This document shows positions 9,415-18,459 of a stretch of DNA of 43,234 nucleotides, piece by piece. The translations under genes and the position numbers were made by a program. A model generated the notes under the pieces. The model was not told the DNA's origin and did not search any database. It saw nothing but the letters and a program-made list of their open reading frames with translations. Within the stretch, counting starts at the first letter, position 1. The number at the start of each line of letters is the position of its first letter. This stretch comes from Armatimonadota bacterium (GTDB lineage: Bacteria; Armatimonadota; Hebobacteria; Hebobacterales; Hebobacteraceae), in the NCBI GenBank assembly GCA_015486155.1, contig WFSF01000029.1, forward strand, positions 1 to 43,234, given 5' to 3'.

Positions 9415-11004
9415 ATGGCAGCCGTCAGTTGGCCGCTCTTGCGAAAAGAATTGAGGCAGAGCCTGCGGGCCAAGGCCACGCTGATCGTGGAGAACCTCTA
9501 CCTGTTGATCCTCGTGGCCCTGGCCGGCTGGGAGGTGTACGCCAGCGCCCATTCCTGCTCCCCCCGCCCCACCTGGGAGTGCGGCCGCACCACCTTCTGG
9601 CATGTGGCGCAGCTCCAGGCCATCCTGCTGGGCCTGGTGGCGGCCGCGCTCGGCGCGGCCGCGGTCACCGCGGAATCGGAACAGAAAACCCAGGACCTGC
9701 TGCTGGTCACGCCGGCCCGCGTGCGGGAAATCGTCCGCAGCAAGTTTCTGGCGGCCTTCGTCATCGTGCTCGTGCTCGTGTTGCTCTCGGTCCCCGTCTC
9801 CGTGCTCTGCCTGCTCCTCGGCGGACTCACCTGGCAGGAGGTGGCGTGGGCCTATCTGTTGCTGCTGACCTGGCTCGCGCTGGCGGGCACGATGGGGATC
9901 CTCACCGGCGCGCTGGTGCACAGAACCATCGCCGCGGTGCCCCTGGCGATCGTCGCGGCCTATCTCGTCACCGCGGCCTCGGGCGCGATGGTGGAGAACA
10001 AGGTGCCGCACGCCGCGCTGGGCGGCACCGGAGCGCTCTCCCTCCTCTCCAGGGAGATACCTCTCTCCTTCTTCGGGTTTCATTTGCCCGTGTGGGCGGC
10101 CTCGCTGGCCCTCTGCATTCCCCTCGGGGCCTGTCTCATGGAGTCGGCGGTGGACCGCGTCCGGCTGGCCCACCAGCGCCGCCCCATCGCCCAGCGCATC
10201 TGGATGCTCCTGTTCGCGGCCGCGGCCAGCGCACTGGCCCTCGGGACGGTTATCGCCCAGCCGCCGAGCCCACAGGGGCCTCCGTGGGATCCGATGCTCG
10301 GGGGACTGACCGTCCAGGGAGTGATCCTGCTCCTGCTGGCCGCCATCTTCTCCTCCCAGGGATTGGGCAAGCGGGATCACGCCGCCCTCCGCGGGGAGCG
10401 TCAGCCCTTCCTGCACGCGCTGTTCGGGGCGGGGCCCCGCGCGGGGGCGCGTTTCATCGCGGTGACGGCCGTGACTCTACTCGCGGGCTGGGCGGTTGCG
10501 TGGCCGCTGATGGGGAGGGATGTGGGCGTGCCGGGGTGGAGGATCGCGCTCGCCGTCGCCAACCTGCTGGCCGGGGCCTGGGTGGCCTGTCTCCTGGGGC
10601 AGTGGGCCGCCTTCTGGGGAAAGCTGAGGCGGGAGTGGATTCGGCGCACCGTGGGGGTGGGGATGGCGGTGCTGCTGTTCGGCGGGATTCCTGCCGCGGC
10701 CGGAATCATCTGGCATGGGCACGCACTCCCTCCCCCCGTGTCGGCGGCGCTGCTGCTGACCAATCCCGTCACCGGCTGCGTGGCCGCGTTCGATCCGCCC
10801 AACGCCATCCCCGGCAGCAAGTGGGCCGATGACCTCGACCGCGTGCTGCCTCTGGGGCTCTATCCGCTGCTCTTCTCGCTCCTTCTCGGCGTCCTCCTCG
10901 CGCTGGCGCTCACGGTGGCGCGCCGCCGGCTACGGGCGGCGCTCATGGAGGGCAGGCCCCCCGCCCCGCGGGAGGCGGAGGCCGCCTCCCGGCCCGCCGA
11001 GTAG
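9415..11004 (+). CDS. ABC-2-type transporter permease
   Basis: multiple hydrophobic segments; TAESEQKTQDLLLVTPARVREIVRSKFLAAFVIVLVLVLLSVP; 9 bp downstream of the ATPase. Confidence 0.85.
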   Translation: MAAVSWPLLRKELRQSLRAKATLIVENLYLLILVALAGWEVYASAHSCSPRPTWECGRTTFWHVAQLQAILLGLVAAALGAAAVTAESEQKTQDLLLVTPARVREIVRSKFLAAFVIVLVLVLLSVPVSVLCLLLGGLTWQEVAWAYLLLLTWLALAGTMGILTGALVHRTIAAVPLAIVAAYLVTAASGAMVENKVPHAALGGTGALSLLSREIPLSFFGFHLPVWAASLALCIPLGACLMESAVDRVRLAHQRRPIAQRIWMLLFAAAASALALGTVIAQPPSPQGPPWDPMLGGLTVQGVILLLLAAIFSSQGLGKRDHAALRGERQPFLHALFGAGPRAGARFIAVTAVTLLAGWAVAWPLMGRDVGVPGWRIALAVANLLAGAWVACLLGQWAAFWGKLRREWIRRTVGVGMAVLLFGGIPAAAGIIWHGHALPPPVSAALLLTNPVTGCVAAFDPPNAIPGSKWADDLDRVLPLGLYPLLFSLLLGVLLALALTVARRRLRAALMEGRPPAPREAEAASRPAE

Positions 11005-11192
11005 CTCTGTTCACCGCGCCTGTCGCAATCGCCCCACATAGAGGGGGAACATTGCGCGATGTCGCGCCTCTAACCAAGGTCGCCGCCATTTGGCGGAGAA
11101 ACGCCAAGACAGGTATTGGCGCTGACTACAGGCCACGGGTGTTCCCGTGGGAATCCCAGAAGATCTGCGTCACTCCGGAACGGAGGCGGTTT

Positions 11193-12506
11193 ATGATGCG
11201 GATACTATTGATCACGCCGGCCTGGCGAAGTCCCTTTCGCGGGGAGAAGCTGAAGCGAAAGGCGCTCTTCCCCCCGCTCGCGCTCCCGCTGCTGGCCGCG
11301 CTCACGCCGGACGATGTGGAAGTCTCCCTGGTGGACGAGGCGGTGGATGACGTGGACCTGGAGGCCGACGTGGACCTGGTCGGCATCAGCGCGATGACCA
11401 CCCAGGCCCCCAGGGCCTACCAGATCGCCGACGCCTTCCGCGCCCGCGGCGTGAAAGTCGTCCTCGGGGGAATGCACCCCTCCGCCCGCCCCCAGGAGGC
11501 CGCCGAGCATTGCGACGCGGTGGTGGTGGGAGAGGCGGAGGGCGTCTGGCCCAGGGTGGTCGAGGACGCCCGCAGGGGCCGGCTCCAGCAGTACTATCAG
11601 GCGGAGACCCGCCCGGACCTGGCCGAGGTGCCGGTTCCGCGCAGAGACCTGCTCAACCAGGACGCCTATCTCACCACCGGCCTGGTGCAGGCCAGCCGCG
11701 GCTGTCCGTTCGGGTGCTCCTTCTGCACCGTCACCAGGTTCTTCGGCCGCACCTACCGGTTCCGCCCCGTCGAGAAGGTGATCGAGGAGGTGGCCGGGCT
11801 GCGGGAGAAACTGGTGATCTTCGTGGACGACAACATCATGGGGCTCCCCGCCTACTCGAAGCGTTTCTTCGAGCAACTGGCCGAGTTGGGCAAGACGTGG
11901 TTCAGCCAGGCCTCGCTCACCATGCTGAAGGACGCGAAACTGCTCAAACTGGCCGCGCGCAGCGGCTGCCGGGGGCTGTTCGTGGGCATGGAGAGCCTCT
12001 CCCAGTCGGCCCTCCAGCACTGGGGAAAGAGCTTTAACACAGGAATCAACTATCGGGACGCCATCGCGCGGCTGCACGACCACGGGATCGGGGTGGTGGG
12101 ATCCTTCATCTTCGGGGCCGATGAGGACGATTCCGGCGTCTTCGACCGCACCGTGGACTTCGTGGAGCGAGCCCACCTGGACGCCGCCCAGTTCTCCATC
12201 CTCACCCCCCTTCCGGGCACGAAGTTCTACGAGGAGATGGAGCGGGAGGGGCGGCTGATCGACCGCAACTGGGCCCACTACGATGGGGGGCACGTGGTGT
12301 TCCGCCCCCGCAGCATGTCCGCCGACAGACTGCGTGAGGGCTTCCACTGGGCTCTCCGGCGGGTCTACTCGCTCACCGGCATCATCCGGCGCACCTGGGA
12401 CGGATGGCTGCGCCGCCCGGTCTTCGGCTACGTCAACCTCGCCTTCCGCCAGCGCATAGGCTCCTACTTGCGGCGCGTCACCAAGAAACCGCAGTGGGAA
12501 ACATAG
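11193..12506 (+). CDS. B12-binding-domain radical SAM protein
   Basis: MMRILLITPAW...VDLVGISAMTTQAPRAYQIADAFRARGVKVVLGGMHPS (B12-binding-like) and radical SAM CPFGCSFC (CxxxCxxC). Confidence 0.93.
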   Translation: MMRILLITPAWRSPFRGEKLKRKALFPPLALPLLAALTPDDVEVSLVDEAVDDVDLEADVDLVGISAMTTQAPRAYQIADAFRARGVKVVLGGMHPSARPQEAAEHCDAVVVGEAEGVWPRVVEDARRGRLQQYYQAETRPDLAEVPVPRRDLLNQDAYLTTGLVQASRGCPFGCSFCTVTRFFGRTYRFRPVEKVIEEVAGLREKLVIFVDDNIMGLPAYSKRFFEQLAELGKTWFSQASLTMLKDAKLLKLAARSGCRGLFVGMESLSQSALQHWGKSFNTGINYRDAIARLHDHGIGVVGSFIFGADEDDSGVFDRTVDFVERAHLDAAQFSILTPLPGTKFYEEMEREGRLIDRNWAHYDGGHVVFRPRSMSADRLREGFHWALRRVYSLTGIIRRTWDGWLRRPVFGYVNLAFRQRIGSYLRRVTKKPQWET

Positions 12507-12668
12507 CGGCCGGCCGCCGCAGGCGGAAGGACCTGCGCCCCAGCGCAGAGAAAAGAAAGATAATGTATGCGGGGGTTGTGGCGGGATTTCTGAATCCCCG
12601 CAAAGGTGCGCCTTAGCCCGTCTCGGCAGGAGACGGGCGCTGTGTCCGATTGGCGTAGGGAGCAGCAG

Positions 12669-13811
12669 GTGACGGGCGAATCGGTTGACGTGATCGTAAT
12701 CGGAGCCGGCCCCAGCGGAGCCCATGCCGCCCGGGAGATGGCCCGGCTCGGCTACCAGGTGCTGATCCTGGAGGAGCACGCGCGCGTGGGCCTTCCGGTC
12801 CACTGCACGGGCGTGGTGGGCAGCGACGCTTGGCGGCAGTTGGGGCTGAATCCGGATCTCGTCCAGGCGGAGCTCTCGGGCGCGCGCTTCTTCTCCCCGC
12901 GCGGACAGTCCTTCTTCATCTCGGCGCCCGAGACGCGGGCGGTGGTGGTTGACCGCGGGGAGCTCGACCGGTGGCTGTGCCGCCGCGCGGTGGAGAGCGG
13001 GGCGGCGTTGGTGACGGGGGCGCGGGCGCGCGCGGTGCGGGTGAGCGAAGACCGCGCGGTGGTGGAGGCGGACCTCGAAGGAGAGCCGGTCTCGCTGCGC
13101 GCTTCGCTGGTGATAGTGGCGGCCGGGGCCAACTCATCGCTGGCGCGCAAGGCCGCGCCTGCGGCCGCGGCCGGCGGTTTTCTCTACGCGGCACAGATGG
13201 ACGCCCAGCGAACGGGGCTGGAAGAGGTGGAGGTCTACATGGGCGGGACGGCGGCCCCGGGCGGATACGCCTGGGCGGTGCCCGTGGAGGACCGGTGCCG
13301 GGTGGGCTTGATCTCGCGTGCCTTGCCCGGCGGGTTCCTGAAGAAATTGGTCTCCCGCCTGGAGGCGCGGGGGGCCATCGTCCCCGACGACGCACGCGTA
13401 GTGCGGCACCGGATACCGGCGGGGCCCCGCACGCCGTCGTTCTCCGAGCGGATGCTGCTGGTGGGGGATGCGGCCGGGCAGGTGAAAACCACCACCGGGG
13501 GAGGCATCCTGTTCGGGCTGCTAGGGGCGCAGGCCGCGGCGGAGACCGCCGACTGGGCGCTGCGCGCCGGCGACTTCTCGGCCGCCGGCCTCGCGCGCTA
13601 CGAGCAGATGTGGACGGCCAAGCTGGGGACGGAGCAGCGTGTCGGCCAGTTGCTGCGCAAGGTGCAAGCCGTTCTCACCGACGAAGACCTGGAGTTGCTC
13701 TTCACCCTGATCCGGCGCGCCGGAATCGCAACCCTCCTCTCCCGCCTCCACTTCGACTGGCACTCCTTCGGCCTGCTGAGACTGCTCGCCCAGACGCTCC
13801 CGGGGTTGTAG
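12669..13811 (+). CDS. geranylgeranyl reductase-family FAD-dependent oxidoreductase
   Basis: VIVIGAGPSGAHAAREMARLGYQVLILEEHARVGLPVHCTGVVG and LLVGDAAGQVKTTTGGGILFGLLGA; likely GTG start at 12669 with upstream GGGAG (ORF opens at 12606). Confidence 0.85.
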   Translation: MTGESVDVIVIGAGPSGAHAAREMARLGYQVLILEEHARVGLPVHCTGVVGSDAWRQLGLNPDLVQAELSGARFFSPRGQSFFISAPETRAVVVDRGELDRWLCRRAVESGAALVTGARARAVRVSEDRAVVEADLEGEPVSLRASLVIVAAGANSSLARKAAPAAAAGGFLYAAQMDAQRTGLEEVEVYMGGTAAPGGYAWAVPVEDRCRVGLISRALPGGFLKKLVSRLEARGAIVPDDARVVRHRIPAGPRTPSFSERMLLVGDAAGQVKTTTGGGILFGLLGAQAAAETADWALRAGDFSAAGLARYEQMWTAKLGTEQRVGQLLRKVQAVLTDEDLELLFTLIRRAGIATLLSRLHFDWHSFGLLRLLAQTLPGL

Positions 13812-13975
13812 CCCCTGTAGCCCCGGAGCGCCTGTCTTTGCCCGCCCTGTCCCCCTGTCAGGCGCTCACCGCCACAGGCGCGCCGGTTGCACCGCCGGCC
13901 CTGCGAAAATCCTCCGGGCGGGCTACTCGGAGCAAGAGAGAGTGTTGCGCCTCCTCGGGCACCGCGGGCTGGGCC

Positions 13976-14362
13976 TCACCAGCCGCGCCGCGCGACGTAC
14001 CATGCGTGACCGAAGACCACGACCATCCAGACGACAAAGGCCGCGATGAAACGCGCCACAGACCACCCGATCTGGAGCCATGACTCATTCTGCGCCGGGG
14101 CCGTGGGGGCCCGAAAGCGGCCTCCGAGGAGCACCGGAGCCGTCACATAGAACACGATCAGGCGAACGGGCGCCATCCCCAGGATGCCCCTCAAGTCCTC
14201 TGCTCTCACCCCGGCCGCGTAAAACCTGCGCGCCCCCATGATGATTTCAAGCCCGGACAGGACCGCGGTACCAAACACCGCGTATGCCGCACATCGCCAG
14301 CGCGGGGAGAATTTCGCCGTGCCCTCCGCGCGCTGCTTTTCATCGCGCCCGCTACCATTCAC
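13976..14362 (-). CDS. small hypothetical membrane protein
   Basis: 128-aa ORF with hydrophobic segments (GMAPVRLIVFYVTAPVLLGG, VARFIAAFVVWMVVVFGHAWYVA). Confidence 0.5.
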   Translation of the reverse strand: MNGSGRDEKQRAEGTAKFSPRWRCAAYAVFGTAVLSGLEIIMGARRFYAAGVRAEDLRGILGMAPVRLIVFYVTAPVLLGGRFRAPTAPAQNESWLQIGWSVARFIAAFVVWMVVVFGHAWYVARRGW

Positions 14363-14420
14363 CGGTGGCTCCGCCCTTATCGTCTCCGTTCATGTCCCTC
14401 TCCCTCCCGCGGCCGTTCTG

Positions 14421-14531
14421 CTGTAGGGCGGGCTTACCAAAGCCCGCCATGGCGGGGATAGGTCCCTAAGCCCAGAGGGCCGGGATGGCGGTCTGCCGCA
14501 GGCAGACTTTAGCCATATCCCCGCCCTACAG
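14421..14531. mobile_element. 111-bp MITE-like element with 12-bp terminal inverted repeats
   Basis: CTGTAGGGCGGG ... CCCGCCCTACAG; internal block 14463-14515 is homologous to the palindromic element at 20501-20544. Confidence 0.65.
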
Positions 14532-14697
14532 TCCCCCCACATTTGCTGCGAGGGAGCGTAGTACGATCTACTCTCCGTCGTGTACCTCGCCGGCACGCTC
14601 CCGGAGTCGTTGGTCTCCTCCAGGACGCGGTCGCCGTTGTCACAGGTGTACTCCGTCACGTAGTTCAGCCCGTTGTAGTCCTCGCGCTGCTTCGCCC
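14532..14697 (-). pseudogene. RHS repeat fragment
   Basis: KQREDYNGLNYVTEYTCDNGDRVLEETNDSGSVPARYTTESRSYY. Confidence 0.7.
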
Positions 14698-15573
14698 CTC
14701 CGCCTTCCCTACGATTGCATCACCGATGCAGAGCAACAGGTATGGGAAATAGCCCAATCCGATCGGCGCCAACAAGAACACAAACGGCACCGAGGTGCGG
14801 AGCAGGAGCACGGCAAAGGCGACCGCGCCCACGAATAGCCCCGCTCCGCCCACCAATGGAGCGATCAGGGAACGCGCCATGGTGCCGCGGCGATTGGCCG
14901 CCCTCCGCCTGGCGGCCGGCCACAAATGAAGGAGAGACAGGGCCACAGTTGACAGGATACCGGCCTGCGTGAGGCGGTAAGACGCCTCTCCCACAGACAG
15001 CGCTTGTATCATGGGTAATGTCATGAATGGGATAAGCACTAGCGTGGCCGAGGCCAGCATCTCAGCGAGATGGATCGCATGAACCGCACTTCTCGTATCC
15101 CGGGCCAACAACAGAAACCACACACCCACCGCGGCAATGATGTAGCAGGCGGCTGCGAGCGCTACACGTCGCACGTGAGCCGCTGACTCACTGTCCGCGG
15201 GCAGAAAGATGCCCCACCCAACCGCGCACGCCATCGCGGCCAAGGATTGTCTGGCAAGCGCTCTGCGAAGTGACCCCACAACCCGCCGGCGCAACGCGAA
15301 CACAGCGCAGGCCCCCAGCAGAACACCACCTGCGACCAACCCGCCCGGAAGTCGAGCCCCTTGCGCGCCCCAGATCGAGAAGCCGCACCACAGCAGGACC
15401 AGACATCCCCAGGTGAGGCTGCAAAGCAGAAGCACCCAACCAAGGCTCCTCTCCGAGCGGTGCCCTCGGCCGCCCAATGCTCCCCCCGATACAGCGGAAC
15501 GCAGGGAGTCAACCACAGCATATCCAGCCACCAGTCCCAAAGCGGTGACGATCGCTGTTGCATGTGCGGACAT
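14665..15573 (-). CDS. polytopic membrane protein, unknown (RHS-associated cassette)
   Basis: 302 aa, many hydrophobic helices; lies between two RHS fragments. Confidence 0.6.
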   Translation of the reverse strand: MSAHATAIVTALGLVAGYAVVDSLRSAVSGGALGGRGHRSERSLGWVLLLCSLTWGCLVLLWCGFSIWGAQGARLPGGLVAGGVLLGACAVFALRRRVVGSLRRALARQSLAAMACAVGWGIFLPADSESAAHVRRVALAAACYIIAAVGVWFLLLARDTRSAVHAIHLAEMLASATLVLIPFMTLPMIQALSVGEASYRLTQAGILSTVALSLLHLWPAARRRAANRRGTMARSLIAPLVGGAGLFVGAVAFAVLLLRTSVPFVFLLAPIGLGYFPYLLLCIGDAIVGKAEGRSSARTTTG

Positions 15574-15694
15574 GACATCCCTTCCTACCTATCGATGAGC
15601 CCGCGAGACGGACGCTGCCAAGAAAAGGCTGAGGTGCAGCGCTCCGCACCCTGCCCAAGGATCTCCAGACATGGGCAGTAGTTAGGTCTACGGT

Positions 15695-15973
15695 TCACCT
15701 CAGCCGCGCGGCCGCGCTCTTACTCCATACCACTTCACACTTCCATACCTGATACGCCGAGTATACGTCAGCGGCGCCACAACCCACCGCAAGGCCGATC
15801 CTGTACGTTGCGTAAGCTGCGGCGAACACGGACCGCCCCTCCAGATCCCCCCCCATGGTCGGCCGATCCCCGACATACGCATACCAATTCACCCCCTCCC
15901 TGGCCGGGTCCTTGGTGATGAAGCGGCCGAGCTCCGGCCGGTAGAAGCGGTGGCCCAGCTGCAATAGCCCGCT
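15695..15973 (-). pseudogene. displaced RHS core plus short tip
   Basis: LLQLGHRFYRPELGRFITKDPAREGVNWYAYVGDRPTMGGDLEGRSV..., the RHS repeat-associated core without an upstream RHS body. Confidence 0.82.
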
Positions 15974-15987
15974 GGAATGAAGATTCT

Positions 15988-16368
15988 TCAGGTGAGGTGC
16001 ACCAAGGACGCCTCCACCCGACCACGCTTGTCAAGGAACACGTAAAGACTCACGCCGAAGCCATATGAGTAGCGGAGCACCTCATTGTGCACGGGATGAG
16101 CGAAGGGAATACTCTTGGCATCTGGATAGACACGTTGCGGTTTTCCCAGCGCCCGCACTACATCCGCGTATGTCATGCCTGGACCAGCATAGCATTCTGC
16201 CGTGCGGAAGGCTCTCTTCTCCGCAGTTAGCCTGCCGGCAGCGATATAGATGCTTGGCACCACGAAGACAGCGGTGATCACGAGCAACAGGAGGATTGCC
16301 AGGATCATCGTGAAGATAGACCATCCGGCAGTGCGTCCCCGCCCAAGTTGGAGGGACTTATGCTTCAC
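15988..16368 (-). CDS. single-TM small protein, BamE/SmpA-like arrangement
   Basis: TM helix then GPGMTYADVVRALGKPQRVYPDAK...RYSYGFGVSLYVFLDKRGRVEASLV; GTGA start/stop overlap with next gene. Confidence 0.6.
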   Translation of the reverse strand: MKHKSLQLGRGRTAGWSIFTMILAILLLLVITAVFVVPSIYIAAGRLTAEKRAFRTAECYAGPGMTYADVVRALGKPQRVYPDAKSIPFAHPVHNEVLRYSYGFGVSLYVFLDKRGRVEASLVHLT

Positions 16369-16757
16369 CGTCTTGGCCCCCAGTACACGGCTTCTACATA
16401 GCCACTCGAATTCAGGTATAAGAGTATCACGTGGCCGAACTCGTAGTACACCATGGCTCTTTCTTCCACCGCTCTCGAGGGCAATCTATAGCGCTTGCTC
16501 ACACTTTGGGGCAACTCGTCCAGACTGGTGATCATCAAAGCGGGCGGCCCGACGTCCCTGGTCACCTCGCTCTCGTTTCTGCCGATGGCGGTATAGATGC
16601 GAAAGCGGGTCTCCCGAGCTTGGCGTACGCACCCCAAGCCAGCATAGAGGGCCATTGCCCAGCCGACTATCGCGACTGCGATCAGCCACCTCACCAGACG
16701 CGCCGAGGGGTGCTTTCGGCCGTTCACTTTGTTACCGGACTCGTCACATACTGACAT
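16365..16757 (-). CDS. single-TM small protein, probable paralogue of the neighbouring 126-aa protein
   Basis: GRNESEVTRDVGPPALMITSL...VYYEFGHVILLYLNSSGYVEAVYWGPRR. Confidence 0.6.
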   Translation of the reverse strand: MSVCDESGNKVNGRKHPSARLVRWLIAVAIVGWAMALYAGLGCVRQARETRFRIYTAIGRNESEVTRDVGPPALMITSLDELPQSVSKRYRLPSRAVEERAMVYYEFGHVILLYLNSSGYVEAVYWGPRR

Positions 16758-16786
16758 GCATGTGCGCTCCTATTCAGATCTCGACA

Positions 16787-17014
16787 CTAACACGGCCCGT
16801 CTACCCAAAGGCTCTGCATTCGTTCGCAAAACTCCTTACAAACGTCGCTGTCGTTAGATCCACTCCGGCAGTGCTCGCTGGCACATTCGAATCTCCCCAT
16901 CGCCGGCCGATCCCCGACATACGCATACCAATCCACCCCCTCCCTGGCCGGGGTCCCGGTCGGGCACCGCCCGACCTAGGGATAGAACCTCGCGCCCAAC
17001 TGCAACAGCCCGCT
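16787..17014 (-). pseudogene. displaced RHS core with in-frame TAG and Cys-rich tip
   Basis: SGLLQLGARFYP*VGRCPTGTPAREGVDWYAYVGDRPAMGRFECASEHCRSGSNDSDVCKEFCERMQSLWVDGPC. Confidence 0.78.
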
Positions 17015-17031
17015 CGGGTCGGTGATGCCTG

Positions 17032-17057
17032 TCCGCCATAGCCTTGGCGACGGCGGA
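17032..17057. repeat. small palindromic repeat encoding RRQGYGGQ when translated
   Basis: TCCGCCATAGCCTTGGCGACGGCGGA, imperfect palindrome next to the RHS core. Confidence 0.5.
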
Positions 17058-17159
17058 TACCCCTACGCGGCTCCCAACAGGCTGGCGTGTTCGCGTATTC
17101 AGGTCCTTCAAATTGCGACCAGCGACGTACTCTCGCTGCAAAATTGGATAGACGATATT

Positions 17160-17567
17160 CTATTGGTGGCCTCGTAACACCAACGGCAGCAGTAGTGAAT
17201 TGATAGCCGCTTGGTATGCTCCCACCAGGAAGACCACCGCAATCCCCCACGGCCACCACAAGCGAGCGGACGCAACACCGTTCGCACGGACACGGGCAAA
17301 CGCATACACCACAAGAGGCAGCGGAACCAGTATCAACCCCCATCGCACCATTGCGAATGAGAAGGCTACAGAGGCCGGGGCGGTTGGCATCCGTCCAATT
17401 GCTGAGCGAAACAGGAACTCGACGGAAGCTTCATAGAGAACTGCCAAAGAAGTGATAGCCAAAGCCCAACCCATGGCCGCCCTCGGTATCTTCGGTACCC
17501 TTCGCACCAGTACTGCGCCCAACACGAATGGGAGAAACTGTAATACCAATACTATCACCCAGGACAT
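17160..17567 (-). CDS. small polytopic membrane protein
   Basis: MSWVIVLVLQFLPFVLGAVLVRRVPKIPRAAMGWALAITSLAVLYEASVEFLF...; four predicted hydrophobic segments by eye. Confidence 0.6.
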   Translation of the reverse strand: MSWVIVLVLQFLPFVLGAVLVRRVPKIPRAAMGWALAITSLAVLYEASVEFLFRSAIGRMPTAPASVAFSFAMVRWGLILVPLPLVVYAFARVRANGVASARLWWPWGIAVVFLVGAYQAAINSLLLPLVLRGHQ

Positions 17568-17589
17568 AACGTGTTATCCGTACACTTTG

Positions 17590-18069
17590 TCACCAGCTCA
17601 GGTAGAACTCGGACAGAACCCCATCATTGTCGAAATAGAACGTCGCAGCCTCTTCCCCAAAAGTCCAGCTCGCCAGCCCGTGCACGACATATCCATCTTT
17701 CGTGCGCCAGCCTTTGCGCAAATGCAGGCTTTGCACGCTGCCCGCCTTGCCAGGATGTACCACCCATGCGCCAAGCAACTTGCCTGTCTCACTTTTGCTG
17801 GCCACCACCGGCTCATCCCCCTGCCGGTTGTAGCACTCGAACAGGATGTCCCCGACGCGTACGGTGGAATCAGGCGCCTTTCGCGGGGGAGCTGTGGATA
17901 CCCCGGAAAACGGTCCATCGTCTAAGAATGAGTGATAGCGCACCAAAGCACGATGTGCCATGCCCAGCCCAATGACGAGCAATAGGATGAACGCCCCCGC
18001 CACATACCGCCATCTCCGGCTCCCGCGCGGGCGCAATGTTTCCGGCTCGGCTAACCTCGTCGACGACAC
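17590..18069 (-). CDS. single-TM hypothetical protein (RHS-associated cassette)
   Basis: GSRRWRYVAGAFILLLVIGLGMAHRAL followed by globular domain. Confidence 0.55.
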   Translation of the reverse strand: MSSTRLAEPETLRPRGSRRWRYVAGAFILLLVIGLGMAHRALVRYHSFLDDGPFSGVSTAPPRKAPDSTVRVGDILFECYNRQGDEPVVASKSETGKLLGAWVVHPGKAGSVQSLHLRKGWRTKDGYVVHGLASWTFGEEAATFYFDNDGVLSEFYLSW

Positions 18070-18457
18070 CTCTGCCGACCTCTCCCCTTCTCGTGCTTCA
18101 GCCGATTCTCGTCATCGTACACCAGCGTCCGCGACCCGAAAAGAGATCCCAACACGCTGGTCAGACCGCCACTGTTGTTGTACCCCAAGCTCTCCAACTG
18201 ACTCCCCCCGGAACTCGTCCCAATCTTGGTCAGCTTGTCCGCATTGTCATAGGTGTAGTACCGCGTCCACCCAGCCACCACGTCCTGTTCCTTCGTCCGA
18301 TTCCCCACCGCATCATACCCCCACCGGTAGTCGTATTCGTAGGTGCTGGCATCCCGGTACACACCTCCCATCTGGCACCGGTACAATGCCACTCGCTCCG
18401 GTACTCCCGTGCCGTAGCCGTCGAAATTGGAGAGGAAGAGATTCCCTGTTGCCGCTC
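18051..18457 (-). pseudogene. RHS/YD-repeat fragment
   Basis: NLFLSNFDGYGTGVPERVALYRCQMGGVYRDASTYEYDYRWGYDAVGNRTKEQDVVAGWTRYYTYDNADKLTKI. Confidence 0.8.
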
Positions 18458-18459
18458 TT

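Noticed and set aside
8428-10416. 662-aa minus-strand ORF
   Set aside because: Antisense to ABC ATPase and permease; low-complexity composition.
11054-11067. GCGCGATGTCGCGC palindrome before the radical SAM gene
   Set aside because: Short and GC-rich, no T-tract or partner site; expected by chance at this GC content.
11205-12803. 532-aa minus-strand ORF
   Set aside because: Antisense to radical SAM gene.
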